Assembly (NCBI RefSeq): GCF_002159175.1
Contig: NZ_NFGZ01000012.1
Coordinates: 1-64,000 of the forward strand
Length of the DNA: 64,000 nt
Source: Flavonifractor sp. An92
GTDB lineage: Bacteria; Bacillota; Clostridia; Oscillospirales; Oscillospiraceae
Direction of reading: 5' to 3'
The notes under the pieces are model-generated. The model saw only the letters and a list, made by a program, of their open reading frames with translations. It had not been told where the DNA came from and did no database searches. Below are positions 25,088 through 35,159 of the stretch, in pieces. Within the stretch, counting starts at the first letter, position 1; the number at the start of each line of letters is the position of its first letter. A program made the position numbers and the translations under genes.

Positions 25088-25909
25088 ATGGCCTATACGT
25101 ACCAGTTCTTTCAGGAGAGCGCCGACTATCTGCGCGCCCGCGTACCCTTTACCCCCGACACCGCCATTGTGCTGGGCTCCTGCCTGGGGCCCTTCGCCCA
25201 GAACATCCAGGACCCCATCGTCATCGACTACGCCGACATCCCCAACTTTCTCCTCTCCACCGTGGCCTCCCACGCCGGGAAGCTGATCTTCGGCACGGTG
25301 GGTGGCAAGAAGGTAGTGTGCATGTCGGGCCGCTTCCACTCCTATGAGGGATATGACTTCGAGCAGCTGGTCATCCCCATCCGGGTCCTGAAGCTGCTGG
25401 GGGTGGAGCGGGTCATCCTCACCAATGCCTCCGGCGGAGTGAACACATCTTACCGCCCGGGGGATATCATGGTGATTTCCGACCACATCAAGCTCAACGG
25501 CCCCAGCCCCCTCCGGGGCCCCAATGTGGAGGAGTTCGGGCCCCGGTTCTTCGACGTGTCCCGGATGTACACCCCCGAGCTGCGGGAGCTGGCCCTCCGC
25601 TGCGCCCAGGACAGCCCCCTCACCTTCCACGAGGGCGTGTACATGTTCTTCCCCGGCCCTCAGTTCGAGACGCCCGCCGAGATCCGGGCCGCCCGCATTC
25701 TGGGGGCCGACGCAGTGGGCATGTCCACCGTCACCGAGGCTCTCACCGCCGCCCACTGCGGCCTCCCGGTGCTGGCCCTGGCCGTCATCACCAACATGGC
25801 CGCGGGCGTCACCCCCGGTCCCGTCACCGGCGAGGAGGTGGACGACACCGCCGCCCTCATCGCCGGGCCCTTCTCCGCCTATCTGGAGCGCCTGGTGGCC
25901 GCGCTGTAA
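25088..25909 (+). CDS. Trimeric purine nucleoside phosphorylase family protein
   Basis: 273 aa. Phosphate site GSCLGPF and SGRFHSYEGY, then LTNASGGVN, the base-binding GPQFETPAEIR and GMSTVTEALTAAHCG. The Asn in AVITNMAAG matches the residue that gives PNPs preference for 6-oxopurines, where MTA phosphorylases carry Asp. ATG follows AAGGAGG. The gene diverges from the isomerase/aldolase pair with shared promoter DNA, so it probably supplies 5-deoxyribose-1-phosphate or ribose-1-phosphate. If the Asn rule holds, the natural substrate could be a deaminated nucleoside such as 5'-deoxyinosine; this is an inference. Confidence 0.88.
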   Translation: MAYTYQFFQESADYLRARVPFTPDTAIVLGSCLGPFAQNIQDPIVIDYADIPNFLLSTVASHAGKLIFGTVGGKKVVCMSGRFHSYEGYDFEQLVIPIRVLKLLGVERVILTNASGGVNTSYRPGDIMVISDHIKLNGPSPLRGPNVEEFGPRFFDVSRMYTPELRELALRCAQDSPLTFHEGVYMFFPGPQFETPAEIRAARILGADAVGMSTVTEALTAAHCGLPVLALAVITNMAAGVTPGPVTGEEVDDTAALIAGPFSAYLERLVAAL

Positions 25910-25925
25910 AATCGTGCCCGCCCCC

Positions 25926-25963
25926 TTGACAGTCCAATATCTTAGTGATATCATTTTAATATC
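25926..25963 (+). promoter_or_regulatory. Promoter and phased-repeat operator of the SPFH/RHH operon
   Basis: TTGACA (25926-25931), 17 bp, TATCAT (25949-25954). ATATC occurs three times at exact 11-bp steps (25937, 25948, 25959) across the -10 region. One-turn-spaced direct repeats are typical operators of ribbon-helix-helix repressors, and such a protein is the second gene of this operon. Confidence 0.6.
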
Positions 25964-25984
25964 AAATAAAGGAGGCGGTCCGAA

Positions 25985-27019
25985 ATGAAAGAGACCATCC
26001 TGACCAATAAGAAGCACGGTATGCCGGTGCTGCTCCTGGTGCTGGTGCTGTACATCGCCAGCATCGCGGGGTGCATCTGGTCGGCCATCGCCCTGGAAGG
26101 CGGCGCGGGCGCTCCCGTGGTGGCGTTTCTGGTGGTGACCATCGTATGGATGAGCCTGGGCTGGATCTTCCTGTGCGGCCTGAAGGTATTGAAACCCCAG
26201 GAGGCCCTGGTCCTCACCCTCTTCGGCAAATACATCGGCACCCTGAAGGGCGAGGGCTTCTACTACGTGAACCCCTTCTGCTCGGCAGTGAATCCGGCGG
26301 CCGGCACCCGGCTGAAGCAGAGCGGCGACGTGGATGGCGCCCAGGGCACTTCTCCCCTCAGCGTCAACGGCGCGGTGAACCTGGCCATCTCCAAGGAGGC
26401 CTCGGGGAAAAAGGTCTCCCTGAAGATCATGACCCTCAACAACAACCGCCAGAAGATCAACGACTGCCTGGGCAATCCCGTGGAAATCGGCATCGCCGTC
26501 ATGTGGCGGGTGGTGGACACCGCCAAGGCGGTGTTTGACGTGGACAATTATAAGGAATACCTCTCCCTCCAGTGCGACAGCGCCCTGCGGAACATCGTGC
26601 GCATCTATCCCTACGACGTGGCCCCCAATGTGGACACCACCGGCGACGGTGTAGCCGACGAGGGCAGCCTCCGGGGCTCCAGCGAGGTGGTGGCCGGGCG
26701 CATCAAGGACGAGATCCAGCAGAAGGTGGCCCAGGCCGGTCTGGAGATCATCGAGGCCCGCATCACCTATCTCGCCTACGCGCCGGAGATCGCCGCCGTC
26801 ATGCTCCAGCGTCAGCAGGCCAGCGCCATCATCGACGCCCGGAAGATGATCGTGGACGGGGCCGTGGGCATGGTGGAAATGGCCCTGGAGCGGCTCAATG
26901 AAAACCAGGTGGTGGAGCTGGACGAGGAGCGGAAGGCCGCCATGGTCTCCAACCTCCTGGTGGTCCTGTGCGGCAACCGGGACGCCCAGCCCATCGTGAA
27001 CTCCGGGAGTCTGTACTAA
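25985..27019 (+). CDS. SPFH (stomatin/prohibitin/flotillin) domain membrane protein
   Basis: 344 aa. Two N-terminal membrane helices (about 12-36 and 41-64) are followed by an SPFH domain beginning [30 protein letters not shown] and a long amphipathic/coiled-coil C-terminal half (about 225-310) with an Ala/Glu-rich [20 protein letters not shown] stretch. Members form large membrane rings that organise lipids or proteases. ATG follows AAAGGAGG. The stop codon overlaps the start of the next gene (TAATG), so both are co-translated; this SPFH-RHH pairing recurs in Firmicutes as far as I recall. Confidence 0.87.
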   Translation: MKETILTNKKHGMPVLLLVLVLYIASIAGCIWSAIALEGGAGAPVVAFLVVTIVWMSLGWIFLCGLKVLKPQEALVLTLFGKYIGTLKGEGFYYVNPFCSAVNPAAGTRLKQSGDVDGAQGTSPLSVNGAVNLAISKEASGKKVSLKIMTLNNNRQKINDCLGNPVEIGIAVMWRVVDTAKAVFDVDNYKEYLSLQCDSALRNIVRIYPYDVAPNVDTTGDGVADEGSLRGSSEVVAGRIKDEIQQKVAQAGLEIIEARITYLAYAPEIAAVMLQRQQASAIIDARKMIVDGAVGMVEMALERLNENQVVELDEERKAAMVSNLLVVLCGNRDAQPIVNSGSLY

Positions 27020-27222
27020 TGGCCGCCGACGGCAAGAAGCAGGTGCCCCTGCGCCTGTCGCCCAAGCTGTACGCCGCCATCGCGGCCTGGGCCGAGGACG
27101 ATTTCCGCTCGGTAAACGGCCAGATCGAGTATCTGCTCACCGAGTGCGTCCGCCAGCGGAAAAAGAACGGCAGTCCCATCCCCACCGAGCTGGACGTGCC
27201 GCCGGAGCTGGACCTGAAATAG
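27019..27222 (+). CDS. Ribbon-helix-helix (Arc-type) DNA-binding protein
   Basis: 67 aa. [22 protein letters not shown] followed by [16 protein letters not shown] has the beta strand and two helices of Arc/MetJ repressors (strand about 8-13, helices about 14-28 and 32-46). The C-terminal tail is Pro/Glu-rich. It is translated from the overlapping TAATG of the SPFH gene. A repressor of its own operon is likely, given the phased repeats in the promoter. Confidence 0.8.
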   Translation: MAADGKKQVPLRLSPKLYAAIAAWAEDDFRSVNGQIEYLLTECVRQRKKNGSPIPTELDVPPELDLK

Positions 27223-27228
27223 TACCGA

Positions 27229-27260
27229 GGAGCGCGCCCTGTCCGGCGCGCTCCTTTATT
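27229..27260 (+). terminator. Terminator of the SPFH/RHH operon
   Basis: 10-bp perfect GC stem (27229-27238 with 27245-27254) followed by TTTATTT. Confidence 0.85.
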
Positions 27261-27374
27261 TCTCTTTCCCCTACCTACTGTCCTGTTTTATCGGGTTTTT
27301 TGATAATATTTGTGACTTCTGCCCCGCCATGTTACAATGTCTGCTGAACAATCTGGAAAACAGGAGATGGAACT

Positions 27375-29492
27375 ATGGCGGAAGTCAAGAAGATCCGCGG
27401 CGTCTGCGGTATGTGCCCCGATAAATGCGACATCATCGCCACGGTGGAGGACGGCCGGCTGGTGAAGGTGGAGCCCGATCCCGACTCTCCCCGGGGCCAC
27501 GTCTGCCCCCGGGGCGCGCTGTCCCCCAAAATCGTCCACTCGGACAAGCGGGTGCTCCACCCCCTCATCCGGGACGGTGAAAAGGGCAGCGGCAAGTTCC
27601 GCCAGGCCACCTGGGAGGAGGCCTTCGACTATGTGGGCGAGCGCCTGCGGGCCGTCATGGACCAGTACGGCCCCGACGCCGTGGCCTCTTACTTCGGCGG
27701 CAGCGCCCGGGAGGACTGCAACATGCGCTGCCTCTCCTTCACCCGGGAACTGGGCTCGGTGAGCGGCTTCTCCTGCTCCTCCACCTGCAATTTCTCCTCC
27801 AATGTGCTCACGCCCCTCTCCACCATGGGCGTGCGCACCCCGGACCTTCTCCACGACGTGGACCGCTGCGACATCGTGTTTTTGTGGGGCAAGAACCCCG
27901 CCACCGACTCCGGCCCCCTGGTCTATGACCGGGCCATCCGCCGGGCCAAGGAGCGGGGCGCCAAGCTGATCGTCATCGACCCCCGGGGCGAGGTGTACCA
28001 GGACCTGGCCGACTGGTGGGTCCCCGTCCTCCCCGGCTCGGACGGCGCGCTGGCCATGGCCATGCTGAAGATTATCATCGAGGAGGACCGCTACGACCAC
28101 CATTTCGTGGAGCAGTTCACCCGGGGCTTTGAGGAACTGCGGGCCTATCTCGCCACCCTCACCCTGGAGCAGTGCTCTTCCTGGTGCGGCGTGCCGGTGG
28201 CCGACATCCGCGCCCTCACCGACCTCTTCTGCAGCACCGAGAAAATCGCCCTGGTGTCCTACACCGGCCTGGAGTACCAGTGCAGCGGCGTGCAGAACAA
28301 CCGGGCCATGCAGACCCTCTGGGCCATCACCGGCAAGCTGGACGTGGAGGGCGGCATGCGCTTTGCCGGCGACCACTTCCCCACCGTCCCCCTGGGCCCC
28401 AAGGACCCGGAGCGCAAACCGGCGGGCTATGACCGCTATCCCCTCTTCTCCCGCATCCTGGGCCAGGGCCAGTTCGCCGAATTCCCCAAGGCGGTGCTGG
28501 AGGGCGATCCCTACCCCATCCGGGCGCTGATCCTCTGCGCCTGCTCCCCCGCCGTCACCTACCCTAATCAGGCCATGTGGCACGAGATCTACAAAAAGCT
28601 GGACTGCCTGGTGGTGCTGGAGCGCTTCATGACCGAGGACGCCAAGTACGCCGATGTGGTCCTCCCCGCCACCACCCTCTTTGAAAATCAGTCGGTCATC
28701 GCCATCCCCGGCGGCAAAAAGATGCGCAACCGCATCGTGGAACCCCAGGGGGAGACCAAGTGCGACGTGTTCATCTTCCAGGGCATCGCCCAGCGTCTGG
28801 GCATCGGGGACCGCTTCCCCAAGAACGACGAGGAGCTGGAGCTGTGGATGGTGAACGGTGACCGGGACTATCTGGCCGCTCTGAAGGCCAGCCCCTACGG
28901 CATCGTGAAGAAGCCCTGTCTGGACCTGCGCAAGTACGAGACCGGCCAGCTCCGGGCCGACGGCGTCCCCGGCTTCCCCACCCCGTCGGGCAAGTTCGAG
29001 ATTTCCTCGGTCTACCTGGAGGAGTGCGGCTACACCGGCTATCCCCAGTACCACGACGTGCGGGACGTGCCCGGCATGGACGGCGCGCCCGGAGAGTATC
29101 CCTTCCTCCTCACCACCGCTGCCCGCAACAACTTCCGCTTCAGCTCCTTCGGCGCCAACCTGCCGGAGATCGCCAAGGTGTACCCCACCCCCACCCTGGA
29201 CCTGTCCCCCGAGGACGCGGAAAAGCTGGGCATCCGGGAGGGAGACGCCGTGACGGTGGAGACCCGGTTCGGCAAAAAGACCTATCCCGCCCGCCTCTGC
29301 CCCATGAAGTCCGGCGCGGTCCATGTGCCCTACGGCGGCGGCTCCTCCTACATGCCCCCCGCCTGGCGGGACGGCAACGTCAACGACATCTGCAGCTTTG
29401 ACTACCGGGACCCCCTGTCCGGCTTCCTGCTGTTCAAGTCCCTCCCCTGCAAGGTGTACCCCGGCGGAACCCTGCCGGACGAAAACAAATAA
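27375..29492 (+). CDS. Molybdopterin oxidoreductase, DMSO-reductase family, no partner subunits
   Basis: 705 aa, cytosolic (no Tat signal). The N-terminal [4Fe-4S] site is CGMCPDKCD (Cys11, 14, 18) plus Cys44. The metal-ligand region reads GFSCSSTCNFSS, so Cys134 or Cys138 probably coordinates Mo or W. NPATDSG, VIDPRG, the mid-domain EYQCSGVQNNRA and the C-terminal cap domain with LTTAARNN and MPPAWRDGNVND match the family. Most relatives have Fe-S and membrane subunits, none of which is here. It is followed by two TVP38-type membrane proteins in tight order. The substrate cannot be named; the overall pattern resembles the polysulfide/thiosulfate or acetylene-hydratase-like branch. Confidence 0.85.
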   Translation: MAEVKKIRGVCGMCPDKCDIIATVEDGRLVKVEPDPDSPRGHVCPRGALSPKIVHSDKRVLHPLIRDGEKGSGKFRQATWEEAFDYVGERLRAVMDQYGPDAVASYFGGSAREDCNMRCLSFTRELGSVSGFSCSSTCNFSSNVLTPLSTMGVRTPDLLHDVDRCDIVFLWGKNPATDSGPLVYDRAIRRAKERGAKLIVIDPRGEVYQDLADWWVPVLPGSDGALAMAMLKIIIEEDRYDHHFVEQFTRGFEELRAYLATLTLEQCSSWCGVPVADIRALTDLFCSTEKIALVSYTGLEYQCSGVQNNRAMQTLWAITGKLDVEGGMRFAGDHFPTVPLGPKDPERKPAGYDRYPLFSRILGQGQFAEFPKAVLEGDPYPIRALILCACSPAVTYPNQAMWHEIYKKLDCLVVLERFMTEDAKYADVVLPATTLFENQSVIAIPGGKKMRNRIVEPQGETKCDVFIFQGIAQRLGIGDRFPKNDEELELWMVNGDRDYLAALKASPYGIVKKPCLDLRKYETGQLRADGVPGFPTPSGKFEISSVYLEECGYTGYPQYHDVRDVPGMDGAPGEYPFLLTTAARNNFRFSSFGANLPEIAKVYPTPTLDLSPEDAEKLGIREGDAVTVETRFGKKTYPARLCPMKSGAVHVPYGGGSSYMPPAWRDGNVNDICSFDYRDPLSGFLLFKSLPCKVYPGGTLPDENK

Positions 29493-29507
29493 AGTGAGGT
29501 CGATGAC

Positions 29508-30212
29508 ATGAAGCAGCATTCCCGCCGGTACGGCAAATGGATCTTCCTGGCCGTACTGGTCGTGATCGTGGCGGTGTGCGCCACGGTGCCCGCCCTCCGC
29601 GCCTGGTTCAGCTCGGTGTTTGCCCTGCTGTCCTCCATGAACGTGGAGCAGGTGGTGGAGTACATCCGGGGCTACGGTCCCTGGGCCGCCGCCATCTCCT
29701 TCTTCCTGATGGTCCTCCAGTCGGTGGCCGCCCCCATCCCCGCGTTCCTGCTCACCTTCGCCAACGCCGCCATCTTCGGCTGGTGGAAGGGCGCTATCCT
29801 CTCCTGGAGCAGCGCCATGGCCGGCGCGGCGGTGTGCTACTTCATCGCCCATGTGCTGGGCCGCGACGCGGTGGAGCGCCTGGCCTCCCGCACCGCGCTG
29901 GCCTCGGTGGACGTGTTCTTCGAGCGCTACGGCAAGCACGCCATCCTCATCTGCCGCCTGCTGCCCTTCGTGTCCTTTGACCTGGTGAGCTATGCCGCGG
30001 GCCTGACCGGCATGGGCTTCTGGGGCTTCTTCGTGGCCACTGGCGTGGGCCAGCTCCCCGCCACCCTTGTCTACTCCTATGTGGGCGGCATGATGACCGG
30101 CGGCCTGAAGTACTTTGTCACCGGCCTGATGATCCTCTTCGCCATCGCCGCCCTGGTGGCCCTGCTGAAAAAGGTCTACAACGACCGCCACAAGTCCGGC
30201 TGTGAAAAATAA
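29508..30212 (+). CDS. TVP38/TMEM64 (VTT/DedA-like) membrane protein 1
   Basis: 234 aa with five to six membrane segments. The VTT-domain hallmarks are present: AAPIPAFLLTFANAAIFGWWKGAILSW (in parts, about 76-100), GRDAVERL, a RLLPFVSFDLVSYAAGLTGM motif (about 152-171) and a GQLPATLVYSYVG motif. The family takes part in lipid or solute transport across the membrane. It lies 15 bp after the molybdoenzyme and overlaps the next gene by 11 bp. Confidence 0.85.
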   Translation: MKQHSRRYGKWIFLAVLVVIVAVCATVPALRAWFSSVFALLSSMNVEQVVEYIRGYGPWAAAISFFLMVLQSVAAPIPAFLLTFANAAIFGWWKGAILSWSSAMAGAAVCYFIAHVLGRDAVERLASRTALASVDVFFERYGKHAILICRLLPFVSFDLVSYAAGLTGMGFWGFFVATGVGQLPATLVYSYVGGMMTGGLKYFVTGLMILFAIAALVALLKKVYNDRHKSGCEK

Positions 30213-30870
30213 GCGCGTCTGGATATTCCTGGGCCTCATCGTGCTGGTGGTGGTGCTCAACGCCCGGTTCGGCTGGTCCCGGCTCCTCACCGACCCGGCC
30301 AGCCTCCCCGCCCTGCGCAGCGCCCTGAAGGACCACTTCTTCCTGGCCCTCCTCCTGTACATGGCCATCACCACCGTGGGCTGCGTGCTGCTGGCCCTCC
30401 CCGGCGTCACCTTCGCCATCGCCGCCGGGCTCCTGTTCGGCCCGGTGTGGGGCACCCTGGCCTGTGCCCTGGCCGCCACGGTGGGGGCCTGCGCCGCCTT
30501 CCTGGCCGGGCGCTACTTCCTCAAGGACGCGGTGAAGCCCATGCTGGAGCGCAGCCCCCTGCTGCGGCGGCTCCTCTTCGAGGGCGCGGGAAAGAGCGAT
30601 GTGTACCTCCTGATGGTCACCCGCCTGGTGCCCCTATTCCCCTACAATCTGCAGAACTTCGCCTACGGCGTCACCGACATCCGCTTCTCCCGCTACACCC
30701 TCTACTCGGGCCTTTTCATGCTCCCCGGCACCGCCATTTACACCGTGGCCGCCGCCGGGGTCACCGACGCCGAGCACCGGGTCCCCTACCTCATCTTTGC
30801 GGTGGTCCTCTTTGCGGCGGTGATGCTTTTTTCCTTGTTCCTCAAGCGCCGGGTCCTGCGGGAACCCTGA
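30202..30870 (+). CDS. TVP38/TMEM64 (VTT/DedA-like) membrane protein 2
   Basis: 222 aa, starts with GTG inside the end of the previous gene. It has the same VTT layout: LALPGVTFAIAAGLLFGPVWGT (in parts), GRYFLKD, RLVPLFPYNLQNFAYGVTDI and MLPGTAIYTVAAAG. It is diverged from its neighbour, so the two probably form a heteromeric pair rather than a recent duplicate. Ends at a strong terminator. Confidence 0.85.
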   Translation: MKNKRVWIFLGLIVLVVVLNARFGWSRLLTDPASLPALRSALKDHFFLALLLYMAITTVGCVLLALPGVTFAIAAGLLFGPVWGTLACALAATVGACAAFLAGRYFLKDAVKPMLERSPLLRRLLFEGAGKSDVYLLMVTRLVPLFPYNLQNFAYGVTDIRFSRYTLYSGLFMLPGTAIYTVAAAGVTDAEHRVPYLIFAVVLFAAVMLFSLFLKRRVLREP

Positions 30871-30880
30871 ACACATGCAA

Positions 30881-30918
30881 AACGCGCCCCCGATGCTTTT
30901 CCGCATCGGGGGCGCGTT
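30881..30918. terminator. Bidirectional terminator between TVP38 gene and gdhA
   Basis: Perfect 16-bp stem (30881-30896 with 30903-30918) followed by GTTTCTT. Confidence 0.87.
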
Positions 30919-30945
30919 GTTTCTTGTCGAAATTCCGGGTGTGGA

Positions 30946-32470
<1,525 letters not shown>

Positions 32471-32475
32471 GGGTT

Positions 32476-32505
32476 ATTATAAAAAACCTTGCCCGGGTCT
32501 GTCAA
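32476..32505 (-). promoter_or_regulatory. Consensus promoter of gdhA
   Basis: Minus strand TTGACA (32505-32500) and TATAAT (32481-32476) are both perfect, separated by 18 bp. Confidence 0.85.
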
Positions 32506-32617
32506 TAGTTTTCCACAAAAAAGCGCAAAAGTCTGCATCATGATGAATCAGAACTTGCAAAATTGCAGAGGATGACCCTGCCACATGAGGGTTTTTCTTC
32601 ATGGGACGCGCAATCAC

Positions 32618-32646
32618 TTGCGTTTTTTCCAAAATGATGGTATAAC
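32618..32646 (+). promoter_or_regulatory. Promoter of the EIIC-like permease gene
   Basis: TTGCGT (32618-32623), 17 bp, TATAAC (32641-32646), about 90 bp before the start codon. Confidence 0.6.
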
Positions 32647-32736
32647 TAACCAAATTGTACGGGAGGCGGGAGAGCCCCCGGAACGGGGAGCTGTCCCGCC
32701 GAACCACGCGCCGCAGAGCGCAGGGGAGGTATTTCC

Positions 32737-33852
32737 ATGTCTGAGCAAACCAACGCGCCGGCAAAGTCCGGCATCCGGCGGTATTTCCAGAAGCAGAACA
32801 TCGAGCTCTCCTGGGACCGCATCGGCATCCAGGCCCTGAGCGGCATGGCCCAGGGTCTCTTTGCCTCGCTGCTCATCGGTACCATCATCGGCACCCTGGG
32901 CATGTTCGTCCCGGGAGCGGCGGGCGAATTCCTGAGCAGCATCTCCGACTACACCAAGGCCATCCAGGGTGCGGCCATGGCCATGGCCATCGGCTACTCG
33001 GTGAAGGCGGACCCCTTCATCGTCTACTCCCTGGCCACAGTGGGCTACTCCTCCAACATGCTGGGCGGGGCGGGCGGGCCCCTGGCGGTGTACTTTGTGG
33101 CCCTCATCGCCATTTTCTTCGGCAAGCTGGTGTCCAAGCGCACCCCCATCGACCTGATCGTGACGCCCGCGGTGACCATCCTCACCGGCGTCTTGAGCTC
33201 CGCCGTGCTGGCGCCCCCCATCGGCCGGGCGGCCTCCTCCCTGGGCACTGTCATCATGTGGGCCACCGAGCAGCAGCCCTTCCTCATGGGCATCCTCATC
33301 TCGGTGATCATGGGCGTCATCCTCACCCTGCCCATCAGCTCCGCCGCTATCTGCGCCGCCCTCAACCTGGTGGGCCTGGCCGGCGGCGCGGCGGTGGCCG
33401 GGTGCTGTGCCCAGATGGTGGGCTTCGCCGTATGTACCTATCGCGAGAACAAGCTCAACGGCCTCTCCTCCATCGGTCTGGGCACCTCCATGCTGCTGGT
33501 GTCCAACCTGCTGAAAAAGCCGGTGCTGTGGGCGCCCCCCACCATCGCCGCCGCCATCACCGGCCCCATCGCCACCTGCCTCTTCCATCTCCAGATGAAC
33601 GGCACACCCATCTCCTCCGGCATGGGCACCTGCGGCCTGGTGGGCCCCATCGGGGTGGTCACCGGCTGGTTCGCCCCCTCTGAGGCGGCTACCGCCGCGG
33701 GCCTCACCGCCCTCTCCCCCACCGCCATGGACTGGCTGGGGCTGATTCTGGTCTGCTTTGTGCTGCCGGCGGTGCTGAGCTGGGCTATCTCCGAGTTTAT
33801 GCGCAAGCGGGGCATCATTGAACCGGGCGACTACAAATTGAATTTGGAATAA
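32737..33852 (+). CDS. PTS EIIC-like membrane permease
   Basis: 371 aa, about nine to ten hydrophobic segments. An N-terminal SWDRIGIQALSGMAQGLFASLLIGTI region, Gly/Ala-rich helices, and the conserved TLPISSAAICAAL and MNGTPISSGMGTCGLVGPIG stretches match the membrane-domain family called PTS_EIIC_2. No EIIA or EIIB domain is encoded nearby, so sugar phosphotransfer is not shown; it may act as a plain transporter. ATG follows GGGGAGG. A small gene follows within 45 bp. Confidence 0.78.
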   Translation: MSEQTNAPAKSGIRRYFQKQNIELSWDRIGIQALSGMAQGLFASLLIGTIIGTLGMFVPGAAGEFLSSISDYTKAIQGAAMAMAIGYSVKADPFIVYSLATVGYSSNMLGGAGGPLAVYFVALIAIFFGKLVSKRTPIDLIVTPAVTILTGVLSSAVLAPPIGRAASSLGTVIMWATEQQPFLMGILISVIMGVILTLPISSAAICAALNLVGLAGGAAVAGCCAQMVGFAVCTYRENKLNGLSSIGLGTSMLLVSNLLKKPVLWAPPTIAAAITGPIATCLFHLQMNGTPISSGMGTCGLVGPIGVVTGWFAPSEAATAAGLTALSPTAMDWLGLILVCFVLPAVLSWAISEFMRKRGIIEPGDYKLNLE

Positions 33853-33895
33853 GTTCTGCTCCAACCGGGCAAGCTGGCGGTGGGAGGTGGACCTG

Positions 33896-34099
33896 ATGAG
33901 TGAAGTCAACGCCGACGGGACGCTGCTGAACCCGGAGGACTTTTTCCTCCACCTGGCCCGCCGCAGGGCCAATGCCAGCGCCGCCGCCGTCTCCCTGCAC
34001 ACCGGCACCATGAGCCGCACCGTCCACGCCGCCAACGGCGTGCCCGCCGGACAGGTGGGCGGCGCGCCCCACATGCCCGTCCCCCATTCCACATCCTGA
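33896..34099 (+). CDS. Small hypothetical protein behind the EIIC-like gene
   Basis: 67 aa, ATG placed after GGGAGGTGG. It begins MSEVNADGTLLNPEDFFLHL, then a basic helical stretch ARRRANASAAAVSLHTGTM and a Pro/Gly/His-rich tail. No family is recognised. Position, spacing, good ribosome binding site and a terminator directly behind favour a real gene co-transcribed with the permease. Confidence 0.5.
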   Translation: MSEVNADGTLLNPEDFFLHLARRRANASAAAVSLHTGTMSRTVHAANGVPAGQVGGAPHMPVPHSTS

Positions 34100-34105
34100 G
34101 AGACA

Positions 34106-34145
34106 GTGCCCCCCGCTCCGGTCTTCCGGTCATAGCGGGGGGCGC
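34106..34145 (+). terminator. Terminator of the EIIC-like operon
   Basis: 12-bp stem (34106-34117 with 34134-34145, one G-T pair) closing a 16-nt loop that holds a second small CCGG pair. Confidence 0.7.
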
Positions 34146-34192
34146 TGGCGCATATACCTGCCATGAAGTACTTACATAGGAGCGTGGCGGAT

Positions 34193-34822
34193 ATGCAAAC
34201 AGGTTGGAATGAAAACAAAGCGATTCTTCGCGGCACTGTGGCGGCGGCCCCGGCGCCCTCCCACGAAAACCACGGGGTCTGGTACGACGCCTTCCCGCTG
34301 ACGGTGCAGCGCCTGTCCGGCGCGGAGGACCGGGTGAATGTGATCCTGGCCCACAACATGGCCCAGAAGCTGGACCTTGAGCCGGGTCGGGAGGTGGCCA
34401 TCGAGGGGGAGGTGCGCTCCTTCAACAACAAGAGCGGCCGGGGCAGCCGCCTGGTGATCACCCTCTATGCCCGCACCATCTGCCCCTGGGACGGACCCCA
34501 CGGCAACGAGCTGGTGCTCTCCGGGGCGCTGTGCAAGCGCCCGGTGTACCGCCGCACCCCCATGGGCCGGGAGATCTGCGATCTGCTGTTGGCGGTGAAC
34601 CGGCGCTACGGCCGCGCGGACTATTTGCCCTGCATCGCCTGGGGGGCCCTGGCCCGGCAGTGCGCCGAGCTGGATGTAGGGGACGCGGTGCGGCTGGAAG
34701 GGCGATTCCAGAGCCGCAGCTACACCAAGGTGGAGCAGGGAGAGAGTACCCAGCGCACCGCCTACGAGATCTCGGTCATGCGCCTGGAGGTGCTGGACTC
34801 GGCGGTGTCCCTGCCGGGTTGA
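34193..34822 (+). CDS. SSB-like protein with two OB folds
   Basis: 209 aa. Two consecutive OB-fold halves can be seen: ENKAILRGTVAAAPAPSHENHGVWYDAF ... AIEGEVRSFNNKSG (in parts, about 6-85) and LVLSGALCKRPVYRRTPMGREICDLLLAVNRR ... VRLEGRFQSRSY (about 102-180). The second half has the SSB-type PVYRRTPMGREICD and the YLPCIAWGALAR motif. Unlike canonical SSB it lacks the acidic DIPF-type tail. ATG 34193 follows AGGAG; an ATG at 34163 has no site. A role in binding single-stranded DNA is likely but not certain. Confidence 0.7.
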   Translation: MQTGWNENKAILRGTVAAAPAPSHENHGVWYDAFPLTVQRLSGAEDRVNVILAHNMAQKLDLEPGREVAIEGEVRSFNNKSGRGSRLVITLYARTICPWDGPHGNELVLSGALCKRPVYRRTPMGREICDLLLAVNRRYGRADYLPCIAWGALARQCAELDVGDAVRLEGRFQSRSYTKVEQGESTQRTAYEISVMRLEVLDSAVSLPG

Positions 34823-34878
34823 TGGGCCCTCGCTGGGCGGGCTGCCAGCCTGGCTCAGGCCGCCTGCTCGGCGGGAGC

Positions 34879-35159
34879 ACCGCTTTCTTTGCAAAGAAAG
34901 CGGTGGGAAAGAAAGCCCAGAGGGGGGATACCCCCCTCTGGACTCCCCCAAGGCGCATCCCGGCTTTCATTCTGCTGCGGCGGTATTTCCTCAGCTTGGC
35001 GTGGCCAATTCTGGGCTTCCCGCCTATCCGGAAAGCGTTGTACCCCGGCAATATGGGGCGGCCCCATAAAAGGCCGCCCTTTTGGAGGGGAGTGGAGAGG
35101 GGAACGAGAAGTTCCCCTCTCCTTCTTTTCTTTCCCCGGTTTCTTTTCGAGAAAAGAAA
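34879..35159. repeat. Tandem hairpin cluster 2
   Basis: Inside a 470-bp gene-free gap (34823-35291). Inverted repeats: perfect 26-bp palindrome 34879-34904 (ACCGCTTTCTTTG and its complement); 11-bp stem 34917-34927/34931-34941; 8-bp stem 35056-35063/35072-35079; 12-bp stem 35094-35105/35111-35122; 9-bp stem 35140-35148/35151-35159. The same kind of array as at 16041-16254 but with different sequences. Confidence 0.8.
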
